From: Geminicoccaceae bacterium
GTDB lineage: Bacteria; Pseudomonadota; Alphaproteobacteria; Geminicoccales; Geminicoccaceae
Assembly (NCBI GenBank): GCA_030824835.1
Contig: JAPJRA010000331.1
Location: forward strand, 1-5,156
Direction of reading: 5' to 3'
Length of the DNA: 5,156 bases
Shown one piece after another: positions 1 to 5,156 of the stretch. The notes below the pieces were generated by a model. The model was given only the letters and a program-made list of their open reading frames with translations, was not told where the DNA came from and did not search any database. Numbering within the stretch: position 1 is the first letter of the stretch; the number at the start of each line of letters is the position of its first letter. The translations under genes were made by a program, and so were the position numbers.

Positions 1-1
1 G

Positions 2-1267
2 CTGCGCGGGCTCGCCGGCCGCCATGTTCCGCCCGGCCCCAGCGGCGCCCCCTCGCGCGGCCGTCCGGACGTGCTGCCGACCGGGCGCAATTTCTTCTCC
101 GTCGACTGCCGCGCCGTGCCGACGCCGGCGGCCTGGCATCTGGGCTGGAAGTCGGCCGCGCTCGTCATCGAGCAGCATCTGCAGATGCACGGCACCTACC
201 CGAGGCAGGTGGCGCTGTCGGCGTGGGGCACCGCCAACATGCGCACCGGCGGCGACGACATCGCCCAGGCGCTGGCGCTGATGGGCTGCCGCCCGGTGTG
301 GGATGCCGAGAGCCGGCGCGTGACCGGCGTCGAGGTGCTGCCGCTCGCCGTGCTCGACCGGCCGCGGGTGGACGTGACCTTGCGCGTCTCCGGCTTCTTC
401 CGAGACGCCTTCCCGGCGCAGATCGAGCTGCTGGACGATGCCTGCCGGGCGGTAGCGGCGCTGGACGAGCCCGAGGCCATGAACCCGCTGGCGGCCGCCG
501 CCCGGAGCGACGCCCTGCGGCTGGAGGCGGCCGGGCTGCCCGCGGTGCAGGCACGGCGCCAGGCCTCGGCCCGCATCTTCGGCAGCAAGCCCGGCGCCTA
601 TGGGGCCGGGCTGCAGGCGCTCATCGACGATGGCGGCTGGCAGGACGAGGGCGACCTCGCCCGCGCCTGGCTCGCCTGGGGGGGCTACGCCTACGGCCGC
701 GGCGTCGACGGCCGGGCCGCCGGCGACGAGCTGGCGCAGCGGCTGCGCGGCGTCGAGCTGGTGCTGCACAACCAGGACAACCGCGAGCACGACCTGCTCG
801 ACAGCGACGACTACTACCAGTTCGAGGGCGGCCTCGCCGCCACGGTGCGCCATCTGTCCGGCCGTCAGCCGGAGATCTACCACAACGACCATTCGCGGCC
901 GGAACTCCCGCGCGTGCGCACGCTCAAGGAGGAGCTGGGCCGGATCGTCCGCGGGCGCGCGGCCAACCCCAAATGGATCAACGGCGTGATGCGCCACGGC
1001 TACAAGGGCGCGTTCGAGATCGCGGCCACGGTGGACTATCTGTTCGCCTTCGCGGCAACCTCCGGCGAGGTCGAGCATCATCATTTCGACGCGCTGTTCG
1101 ACGCCTATGTCGGCGACGAGACGGTGCGCGGCTTCATCGCCGAGCACAATCCGGCGGCCTTGCGCGAGATCGCCCAGCGGTTCGACGAGGCGATCCGGCG
1201 CGGCCTCTGGCAGCCGCGCCGCAACAGCGTGCCTGCCGTGCTCGACGAGCTCAAGGCGCGGGGCTGA
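2..1267 (+). CDS. cobN: Cobaltochelatase subunit CobN, C-terminal part (5' end outside window)
   Basis: CobN is the large subunit of the ATP-dependent aerobic cobaltochelatase. Together with CobS and CobT it inserts Co2+ into hydrogenobyrinic acid a,c-diamide in the cytoplasm. The reading frame is open from base 2 and gives 421 residues before a TGA. With family members usually about 1,100-1,300 residues, this is roughly the last third. The frame opens with the family hallmark GPSGAPSRGRPDVLPTGRNF (about residues 12-31 of the visible part). Further conserved CobN blocks follow: HNQDNREHDLLDSDDYYQ near 256-273, then a block near 294-350 containing HNDHSRPE, KEELGRIVRGRAANPKWI and MRHGYKGAFEIA. 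These match the shared core of CobN and the magnesium chelatase subunit BchH/ChlH. The direct cobO neighbour and the GPSGAP-type signature favour CobN over BchH. No frameshift or internal stop is seen. cobO follows after 26 bases, so the two genes are probably in one operon. Any B12 riboswitch controlling them would lie upstream of the window. Confidence 0.96.
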   Translation: MRGLAGRHVPPGPSGAPSRGRPDVLPTGRNFFSVDCRAVPTPAAWHLGWKSAALVIEQHLQMHGTYPRQVALSAWGTANMRTGGDDIAQALALMGCRPVWDAESRRVTGVEVLPLAVLDRPRVDVTLRVSGFFRDAFPAQIELLDDACRAVAALDEPEAMNPLAAAARSDALRLEAAGLPAVQARRQASARIFGSKPGAYGAGLQALIDDGGWQDEGDLARAWLAWGGYAYGRGVDGRAAGDELAQRLRGVELVLHNQDNREHDLLDSDDYYQFEGGLAATVRHLSGRQPEIYHNDHSRPELPRVRTLKEELGRIVRGRAANPKWINGVMRHGYKGAFEIAATVDYLFAFAATSGEVEHHHFDALFDAYVGDETVRGFIAEHNPAALREIAQRFDEAIRRGLWQPRRNSVPAVLDELKARG

Positions 1268-1280
1268 GCGGTTTCATGAG

Positions 1281-1287
1281 GGAGGAG
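1281..1287 (+). promoter_or_regulatory. Ribosome binding site of cobO
   Basis: GGAGGAG lies six bases before the ATG at 1294. An in-frame ATG at 1276 would add six residues (MREEPG), but it lies upstream of this site and has no comparable purine tract of its own. The site therefore decides the start in favour of 1294. Confidence 0.75.
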
Positions 1288-1293
1288 CCGGGG

Positions 1294-1908
1294 ATGACGG
1301 TGGAGATCCAGGACGAGGCGGAGGCGCACCGGGCCAAGATGGCGCGGATCAAGGCGGCCAAGGACCGCCTCTATGCCGGCAAGACCAAGGAGAAGGGGCT
1401 CATCATCGTCCACACCGGGACCGGCAAGGGCAAGAGCACCGCGGCCTGGGGACTGGCCATGCGCTGCCTCGGCCACGGGCTCAAGCTGGGCGTGGTCCAG
1501 TTCGTCAAGGGCCGCAGCGTCCCGGGCGAGCGCAAGTTCCTGGAGCGCTTCCCCGAGCTCGTGACCATCAAGGTGATGGGCGAGGGCTTCACCTGGGAGA
1601 CGCAGGACCGCGCCCGCGACATCGCCGCCGCCGAGGCCGCCTTCGCCGAGGTCAAGCAGATGCTGCAGGATCCCGAGCTGCACCTGCTGATCCTCGACGA
1701 GCTCAACATCGTGCTGCGCTACGACACGCTGCAGGTGGCCGACGTCCTGGCCGCCCTGGCGGCCAAGCGCCCCAGCCTCCACGTCGTGATCACCGGCCGC
1801 AACGCCAAGCCCGAGCTGATCGAGGCCGCCGACCTGGTCACCGAGATGAAGCTGGTCAAGCACCCGTTCCGTCAGGGCATCAAGGGCCAGCTCGGCGTCG
1901 AGTTCTAG
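1294..1908 (+). CDS. cobO: Cob(I)yrinic acid a,c-diamide adenosyltransferase
   Basis: This enzyme (CobA/CobO/BtuR family, EC 2.5.1.17) transfers the 5'-deoxyadenosyl group of ATP to the reduced cobalt of a corrinoid. It acts after cobalt insertion by CobN-CobS-CobT and before amidation by CobQ. The product is 204 residues, normal for the family. An N-terminal helical segment (1-34, EAHRAKMARIKAAKDRLYAG) matches the part known to cap the active site in this family. The P-loop GTGKGKST is at 42-49, preceded by the beta strand GLIIVH. A Walker B-like strand LLILDELNIVL is at 131-141, followed by VVITGRNA at 164-171, where the TGRNA block is typical of the family. The C-terminus HPFRQGIKGQLGVEF is also canonical (KGI.AQ.GIEF type). 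It lies 26 bases behind cobN and probably shares its transcript. The stop codon overlaps the stop of the convergent azoreductase gene. No anomaly is seen, and the assignment is firm. Confidence 0.97.
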   Translation: MTVEIQDEAEAHRAKMARIKAAKDRLYAGKTKEKGLIIVHTGTGKGKSTAAWGLAMRCLGHGLKLGVVQFVKGRSVPGERKFLERFPELVTIKVMGEGFTWETQDRARDIAAAEAAFAEVKQMLQDPELHLLILDELNIVLRYDTLQVADVLAALAAKRPSLHVVITGRNAKPELIEAADLVTEMKLVKHPFRQGIKGQLGVEF

Positions 1909-2534
1909 GCCGCGCGCGGGTAGGCGCTCTCCACGAGCGCGCCGAGCTGCGCCCGGGCTTTGGTGAGAGCCTGCTCACGCGCCTCTGGCCCGAAGCCGAG
2001 CTTCTCCGCATGGACGAAGGTGACGTCGGCGATGCCGATGAATCCCAGCAGGTTGCGCAGATGCGGCTCTTGCGAATCCATCGCCTTCGCGGGGCCTTCG
2101 CTGTAGAGGCCACCCCGGCTCTCGACGACGATGGCGCGCTTGCCCTGGAGCAGGCCCACCGGCCCGTTCGCGCCGTAGCTGAAGGTGACCCCGGCCCGCA
2201 GCACATGGTCGAACCAAGTCTTCAGCGTCGAGGTGATGCCGAAATTGTACATCGGCGAGCCGATGATGACCGTGTCGGCAGCCTTGAGCTCGGCGACGAG
2301 CGCGTCCGACAGGGCGCGGGCCGCCGCCTGCGGCGCGTTCACGGGCTCGGCGCCGCGGATGGCGCTGGCGGAATCGGGCGTCAGATGCGGGATCGGGTCG
2401 CTGCCGAGATCGCGCGTCGTGATCTGCAGCTCCGGATCGTGGTCCCGCAGCGCGTCCAGGGCTTCGCGCACGAGCTGGCTGGAGACCGAGGCCTCGCCGA
2501 GGGCGCTGCTGGTGAGAACGAGGACCGTGGACAT
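1905..2534 (-). CDS. azoR: FMN-dependent NADH-azoreductase (flavodoxin-fold quinone/azo reductase)
   Basis: AzoR-type enzymes are cytoplasmic homodimeric flavoproteins that use NADH to reduce azo bonds and, probably more relevant in the cell, quinones. They protect against electrophile or thiol stress. The product is 209 residues, close to the E. coli enzyme of about 200. The N-terminal strand MSTVLVLTSSALGEASVS (1-18) carries the phosphate-binding serine-rich loop of the flavodoxin-2 fold. VIIGSPMYNFGITSTLKTWFDH (89-110) contains the PMYNF flavin-binding signature, and SRGGLYSEGP (139-148) is the second flavin loop. The LGFIGI block (163-168) and HAEKLGFGPE (175-184) complete the family pattern. 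The ATG at 2534 is supported by AGGAGA eight bases upstream. The gene is transcribed away from a LysR-type regulator gene, and its end overlaps cobO by four bases. The general class is firm. The true substrate (azo dye, quinone or nitroaromatic) cannot be told from sequence, so the symbol reflects family membership. Confidence 0.93.
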   Translation of the reverse strand: MSTVLVLTSSALGEASVSSQLVREALDALRDHDPELQITTRDLGSDPIPHLTPDSASAIRGAEPVNAPQAAARALSDALVAELKAADTVIIGSPMYNFGITSTLKTWFDHVLRAGVTFSYGANGPVGLLQGKRAIVVESRGGLYSEGPAKAMDSQEPHLRNLLGFIGIADVTFVHAEKLGFGPEAREQALTKARAQLGALVESAYPRAA

Positions 2535-2542
2535 TGCTGGGT

Positions 2543-2548
2543 TCTCCT
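2543..2548 (-). promoter_or_regulatory. Ribosome binding site of azoR
   Basis: On the minus strand AGGAGA is followed by eight bases (ACCCAGCA) and then the ATG whose first base is at 2534. This supports that start; no competing upstream start was considered better. Confidence 0.7.
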
Positions 2549-2592
2549 GGCCTTGGCAACGACGACACGGCTAAGATAGGGATGCTTTCGGC

Positions 2593-2617
2593 GCGCTAAT
2601 ATGCCCTGAAATAGCGC
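2593..2617. promoter_or_regulatory. Inverted repeat in the azoR-LysR divergent region, candidate operator
   Basis: GCGCTA (2593-2598) and TAGCGC (2612-2617) form a perfect six-base dyad separated by 13 bases of more A/T-rich sequence (ATATGCCCTGAAA). LysR-type regulators usually bind an interrupted dyad between divergent genes, often with a T-N11-A core. This dyad sits 30 bases before the LysR start and about 58 bases before the azoR start, a suitable place for an operator serving both. The centred positions do not give an ideal T-N11-A, so the assignment is an inference from position and symmetry. I found no convincing -35/-10 pair for either gene. Confidence 0.35.
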
Positions 2618-2632
2618 CAGACTGTTGCATCT

Positions 2633-2638
2633 GGAGGA
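2633..2638 (+). promoter_or_regulatory. Ribosome binding site of the LysR-type regulator gene
   Basis: GGAGGA is followed by nine bases and then the ATG at 2648. The protein from this ATG begins MQLEELRCFVEVV, the standard N-terminus of LysR-family proteins, so ribosome site and family alignment agree on the start. Confidence 0.75.
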
Positions 2639-2647
2639 ACAGGGGCA

Positions 2648-3568
2648 ATGCAGCTGGAAGAGCTGAGATGCTTCGTGGAGGTCGTGGACAGCGAGGGCTT
2701 CAATCGCGCTGCCCAGCGCCTCGGTATCTCGAAGTCCATGGTCAGCCGCCGGATCGCGAACCTGGAGGCCAGCCTCGGCATCCGCCTTCTGAGCCGGACC
2801 ACCCGCGGCATCAGCCCCACCGAGGCGGGGCTCGAATTCAAGGCACGCTGTGAGCGCATCCTGACCGAGGTGGAGGAGGCCCGGGAGGCGGTCGCCCATC
2901 AAACCGGTGCCACCGGGCGTCTACGCCTGTCGGCACCTCTGTCTTTCGGCACCCGGCACGTGGCACCCGCGCTGGCGGAGATGCTGCGACGGCATCCGAA
3001 TCTCGAACTGGACGTTTCCTACAGCGACCACAAGGTCGACCTGATCGGCGAGCGGTTCGACGCTGCGGTCCGGATCGGGTCGCTCGAGGATGTCAGCCTC
3101 GTAGCACGGCGGATCGGGCCCGCCCGCGGCATCGTGGTCGCCAGCCCCGATTACCTCGCACGCCACGGCCGACCGGCTACGCCGAACGACCTCGCCGACC
3201 ATGAATGCCTGATCTACACTGGAGCGGCGACGCCCGACTGGATTTTTCGGACGGGCAAGCGTTCGATCGCGATCCGACCCAAGGGGCGCATTCGTTCGGA
3301 CAGCGGCGACGCCATCCTGCGATGGGCCGTGGACGGGCTCGGCATCTGCGTGGTGCCGACGTTTCTCGTCACGGATGTGCTGGAGAGCGGTGCGCTGGAG
3401 CCGATCCTACCCGACTACGCGCTCCCGCAGGCGGACATTTATGTCGTGCGCCCGCCCGGCCCCTATGTGCCGGGCAAGGTGCGGGTGCTGATCGACACGC
3501 TCGTGGAGCGGTTCGGGGGCAACCCGGTCTGGGACCGCTGCCTCATGCGCGCGACGCACCAGGGCTGA
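2648..3568 (+). CDS. LysR-type transcriptional regulator (CrgA-like subgroup)
   Basis: This is a cytoplasmic DNA-binding regulator of 306 residues, the usual LysR length. Residues 1-64 form the winged helix-turn-helix: the recognition region is FNRAAQRLGISKSMVSRRIANLE (18-40), followed by the wing LGIRLLSRTTRGISPTEAG (43-61). A linker helix (62-88) leads into the effector-binding domain (about 90-295) with the two-lobe periplasmic-binding-protein fold. The stretch FDAAVRIGSLEDVSLVARRIGPARGIVVASPDYLARHG (137-174) is characteristic of the CrgA-like branch. The gene is divergent from azoR across 113 bases, the classic layout for a LysR regulator controlling its neighbour and itself. It probably responds to a quinone, aromatic or other electrophile, but the effector cannot be read from the sequence. 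Its stop lies only 12 bases from the convergent end of the glycosidase-like gene, so the C-terminal side has no room for its own terminator. Confidence 0.95.
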   Translation: MQLEELRCFVEVVDSEGFNRAAQRLGISKSMVSRRIANLEASLGIRLLSRTTRGISPTEAGLEFKARCERILTEVEEAREAVAHQTGATGRLRLSAPLSFGTRHVAPALAEMLRRHPNLELDVSYSDHKVDLIGERFDAAVRIGSLEDVSLVARRIGPARGIVVASPDYLARHGRPATPNDLADHECLIYTGAATPDWIFRTGKRSIAIRPKGRIRSDSGDAILRWAVDGLGICVVPTFLVTDVLESGALEPILPDYALPQADIYVVRPPGPYVPGKVRVLIDTLVERFGGNPVWDRCLMRATHQG

Positions 3569-3580
3569 AGTATGTCGTGC

Positions 3581-4561
3581 TCAGCGGCCCCAAAGCTTGC
3601 GGTACATCGCCGAGGATCGTGGGTTGACGTTGCTGGGCGTGAGCTGATGTGGGCGTCGCTGGTTGAAGTAGTTCTCGTACGCGATCGACGACCGATTGCG
3701 GGAAAAGAACTCGTACATCTTCTGGATGTACAGCGGGTTGTCCTTGGTGCCGGGGCCGTTGCCGATCATGATGCCCCATTCCGGACAGGCGAACTTCTTG
3801 CCCCGGCTTTTCGCGAACGCAAGCCATGACCCGATGCCCCACGGACCGCCTTTGTGGGTGGCGTTGTACATCTCGTTCCAGATGCTCTCCGTGTTGATGG
3901 CGGGCCAGCCGTCGTAATAGTCGACGCTGATGATGTCGACCGCATCGTCACCGGGATACATGGTCAGGACCGAGCCGGACTGGGAGCCTTTCTTGAGGTT
4001 GCACCATTCCGTCTTCACCGATGGATTGTGCTTGCGGATGATGTCGGCCACGCGCTTGAACGTGTCCTTGAATCCCTGTGGGTCGGCGCCACCGTACCAG
4101 GGGAACTTGCGGTTGGTCTCCCAGCCGATCCGCACGATCGTGTCCCGGCGACCGGTGGCGGCGAGATTGCGGGCGAACTGCGTATAGTAGGCGTCGAACG
4201 AGCCCCTGGCCGCGAGCCTCCAGTTGCCCGCGTTCCTCACCGCGCTGTGGGTTTCCGGCAGTACCGCGAAGCCGAGCGAGATCCGGGCGGAAGTACTGCG
4301 CATGACGCCGGTCGGAACCTGCGCCGTCTCTTTCCAGTTCCGCCGTGGCCCCCAGCAGGTGATGCAGTCCACCTTGCGACCCCGGTAGATCTCGAACGGC
4401 CGGAAGTCCGAGGAGCCACAGCCCGAATCCCAGCCCAGACCGGAAAACGAGCCTGCGGCTTCAGCCAGTGGAATGCCCAGCCCGGCGCCCGCCGCCAGCG
4501 AGGCGCCGGCGGCACCAGCCAGGAAATGGCGGCGTGATGCCGAGTTCGAATGCTCATGCAT
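3581..4561 (-). CDS. Tat-exported glycoside hydrolase-like protein (GH26 / clan GH-A type)
   Basis: This is probably an exported glycan-cleaving enzyme. From the chosen start the product is 326 residues. The N-terminus MHEHSNSASRRHFLAGAAGA has a twin-arginine motif (SRRHFL, residues 9-14) followed by an alanine/glycine-rich hydrophobic stretch and a likely cleavage region near PLAEAAG (31-37), suggesting export in folded form. The mature part resembles GH26 beta-mannanase-like (TIM-barrel) proteins. IVRIGWETNRKFPWYGG (142-158) holds the candidate acid/base Glu148, and FACPEWGIMIGNGP (257-270) holds the candidate nucleophile Glu261. The spacing of 113 residues is similar to that in known GH26 enzymes. 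VDIISVDYYDGWP (208-220) is a typical barrel strand before the nucleophile. Trp147 stands where classical GH26 mannanases carry His before the acid/base Glu, so the substrate may differ. The start is uncertain: ATG at 4567 (two residues longer) and TTG at 4681 (forty longer) are in frame, but GGGGA eight bases before 4561 and the Tat position favour 4561. No other polysaccharide gene is visible nearby. Confidence 0.8.
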   Translation of the reverse strand: MHEHSNSASRRHFLAGAAGASLAAGAGLGIPLAEAAGSFSGLGWDSGCGSSDFRPFEIYRGRKVDCITCWGPRRNWKETAQVPTGVMRSTSARISLGFAVLPETHSAVRNAGNWRLAARGSFDAYYTQFARNLAATGRRDTIVRIGWETNRKFPWYGGADPQGFKDTFKRVADIIRKHNPSVKTEWCNLKKGSQSGSVLTMYPGDDAVDIISVDYYDGWPAINTESIWNEMYNATHKGGPWGIGSWLAFAKSRGKKFACPEWGIMIGNGPGTKDNPLYIQKMYEFFSRNRSSIAYENYFNQRRPHQLTPSNVNPRSSAMYRKLWGR

Positions 4562-4570
4562 GCTCATGGT
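4551..4570. repeat. Tandem 10-base duplication across the GH26-like start
   Basis: On the plus strand TGCTCATGCA is directly followed by TGCTCATGGT, a near-exact 10-base tandem repeat (the last two bases differ). On the minus strand it yields ATGs at 4567 and 4561, both in the gene's frame, and one at 4557 in a different frame. The nested palindrome GCATGC comes from the same repeat. Because the period is not a multiple of three, loss or gain of a unit would alter the leader frame or the start choice. Confidence 0.6.
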
Positions 4571-4574
4571 CCCC
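4570..4574 (-). promoter_or_regulatory. Probable ribosome binding site of the GH26-like gene
   Basis: On the minus strand GGGGA lies eight bases before the ATG at 4561 but only two bases before the in-frame ATG at 4567. The spacing therefore favours initiation at 4561. The site is weaker than the GGAGG-type sites of cobO and the LysR gene. Confidence 0.5.
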
Positions 4575-4641
4575 GCACCAGCAGTGCTTGCCGGAAGGTT
4601 GGCTGTGACGATGGCCGGCCCCGGTCGGGCCATGGGCGCAG

Positions 4642-4677
4642 GCTTCCCGCGCGACCCCGTAAGAGGTCGCGGGAAGC
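4642..4677. repeat. Strong imperfect hairpin upstream of the GH26-like gene
   Basis: GCTTCCC-GC-GCGACC (4642-4656) pairs with GGTCGCGGGAAGC (4665-4677): 13 base pairs broken by a two-base GC bulge (4649-4650), with an eight-base loop CCGTAAGA. No T-tract follows on either strand, so a standard intrinsic terminator is not supported. It sits 81 bases before the chosen start at 4561. It may therefore be a leader structure or regulator site of that gene, or a boundary element. If translation began at TTG 4681, this hairpin would lie in coding sequence, which is another reason to prefer the downstream start. Confidence 0.6.
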
Positions 4678-4681
4678 TCAA

Positions 4682-5073
4682 CCATTCAGGATGGGTCGTT
4701 CGAAAGAGTGCCTAGATCAGCAGGCAGTCGCTCAACCGCCGAGATCTATTGCCCAGCAGGTCATTCTCGCTCGTGCCGCTGTCGACGACATTCGCTAAGT
4801 TTCTCGAGTACTTCATGCATGGGATGTTACCCGTGACTTGCCGTCGGCTTGTTGGGACCTGGTCGGGCGTCCGTGCGTATGGCCCGCCGCCATCGTTTGC
4901 TCGCGTCAGCAGCGGCTTTCAAACCCCGTATCACGGGATATCAGGGGCATGTATTCTACTGACGGATAAATTGCGCCGGCATTCCATCGGCAGCCGGCAT
5001 TGGCCGCTGAGGCACCGAGACCAGCGGGCGCTGGCGCCGTGGCCGGACGAAAAGGATCTTGTCGGAAAAGGCC
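4682..5073. other. Intergenic region without a convincing gene
   Basis: This stretch of about 390 bases shows no long reading frame with family features on either strand and looks visibly richer in A/T between about 4690 and 4975 than the coding parts. No tRNA or rRNA pattern was recognised. It presumably carries the promoter of the minus-strand GH26-like gene, but I could not pick out a convincing -35/-10 pair. It contains small structures: CCCGT-ATC-ACGGG (4925-4937), a direct repeat GCCGGCATT (4975-4983 and 4993-5001), and the tight dyad CCAGCG-GG-CGCTGG (5021-5034). None is followed by a T-run. Confidence 0.55.
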
Positions 5074-5156
5074 TTAGACGGCCGCGGCCACGAGCCCGGC
5101 ACGCCCGGCAAAGCGTGCTCGGTCGCCCAGCGCCTCCTCGACGCGCAGGCCCTCGT
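5074..5156 (-). CDS. Possible C-terminal end of an unidentified minus-strand gene
   Basis: From the right edge the minus-strand frame is open for 26 codons and ends at TAA (5074-5076). The last residues read EGLRVEEALGDRARF followed by AGRAGLVAAAV, a helix-like, Ala/Arg/Glu-rich tail of the kind common at the end of GC-rich proteins. Most codons end in G or C, as in the other genes here. I do not recognise the family. The opposite strand is also open to the edge in one frame (from about 5059) with equally GC-rich third positions, so the strand is not certain. The window ends too soon to decide. Confidence 0.35.
   Translation of the reverse strand, partial: EGLRVEEALGDRARFAGRAGLVAAAV

Noticed and set aside
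223..1293. A long plus-strand frame running under cobN and continuous with the frame of cobO, suggesting a larger fused protein
   Set aside because: The part before 1294 is a low-complexity Arg/Gly/Ala-rich translation typical of a wrong frame in GC-rich DNA, while the CobN frame on the same bases has clear family motifs. cobO has its own ribosome site at 1281-1287.
1107..2579. A long 490-codon plus-strand frame spanning the end of cobN, all of cobO and most of azoR
   Set aside because: It is a shadow frame: the composition is Arg/Gly/Ala-rich with no family motif, and it overlaps three well-identified genes.
3854..4537. A 227-codon plus-strand frame antisense to the GH26-like gene
   Set aside because: No recognisable motif. 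The minus-strand frame has a Tat signal, barrel motifs and a sensible start, so this is a mirror frame in GC-rich DNA.
4562..4681. N-terminal extension of the GH26-like protein to a TTG at 4681
   Set aside because: It would place the Tat motif near residue 50, run through the 4642-4677 hairpin, and lacks a good ribosome site. The ATG at 4561 fits better.
4879..4962. Short plus-strand frame beginning ATGGCCCGCCGCCATCG in the gene-free region
   Set aside because: Only about 27 codons, no ribosome site, and no resemblance to a known small protein.
5021..5034. CCAGCG-GG-CGCTGG as a terminator for the partial gene at the right edge
   Set aside because: The loop of two bases is too tight for a full stem and no T-run follows on the minus strand. 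It is noted only as a small dyad.
1..5156. CRISPR array, mobile element, tRNA or rRNA
   Set aside because: No regularly spaced repeats, transposase motifs, terminal inverted repeats with target duplications, or RNA gene patterns were seen on either strand.

Overview
The window is high-GC bacterial DNA with strongly G/C-ending codons. Its gene content points to an alphaproteobacterium of the Methylobacterium, Rhizobiales or Rhodospirillales kind. The indicators are the oxygen-dependent cobalamin genes cobN and cobO in tandem, a divergent azoreductase/LysR pair, and a Tat-exported glycosidase-like protein. The genus is an inference and cannot be fixed from this sequence alone.

Layout: (1) Bases 2-1267 hold the C-terminal 421 residues of CobN, the large subunit of the aerobic cobaltochelatase, cut by the window start. 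(2) After 26 bases comes cobO (1294-1908), the corrinoid adenosyltransferase. The two genes are almost certainly co-transcribed and catalyse consecutive stages of B12 synthesis: cobalt insertion by CobN, then, after reduction of the cobalt, adenosylation by CobO. (3) On the minus strand, an FMN-dependent azoreductase (1905-2534) runs convergently into cobO, and the two stop codons overlap inside a single CTAG. (4) A 113-base divergent intergenic region with a small dyad separates azoR from a LysR-type regulator (2648-3568), which is the likely controller of azoR and of itself. (5) Twelve bases past the LysR stop is the end of a minus-strand gene (about 3581-4561) for a Tat-exported protein resembling GH26/clan GH-A glycoside hydrolases. 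(6) Upstream of it lie a strong imperfect hairpin (4642-4677) and roughly 400 bases with no convincing gene. (7) The right edge (5074-5156) may hold the last codons of another minus-strand gene.

The genes form three functional blocks: B12 synthesis, redox/quinone or azo-compound defence with its regulator, and an exported glycan-active enzyme. I see no sign of a CRISPR array, phage, transposon, tRNA or rRNA. The window is mostly ordinary. The items most worth a second look are the exported GH26-like protein, the tandem duplication and hairpin around its start, and the overlapping cobO/azoR stops.
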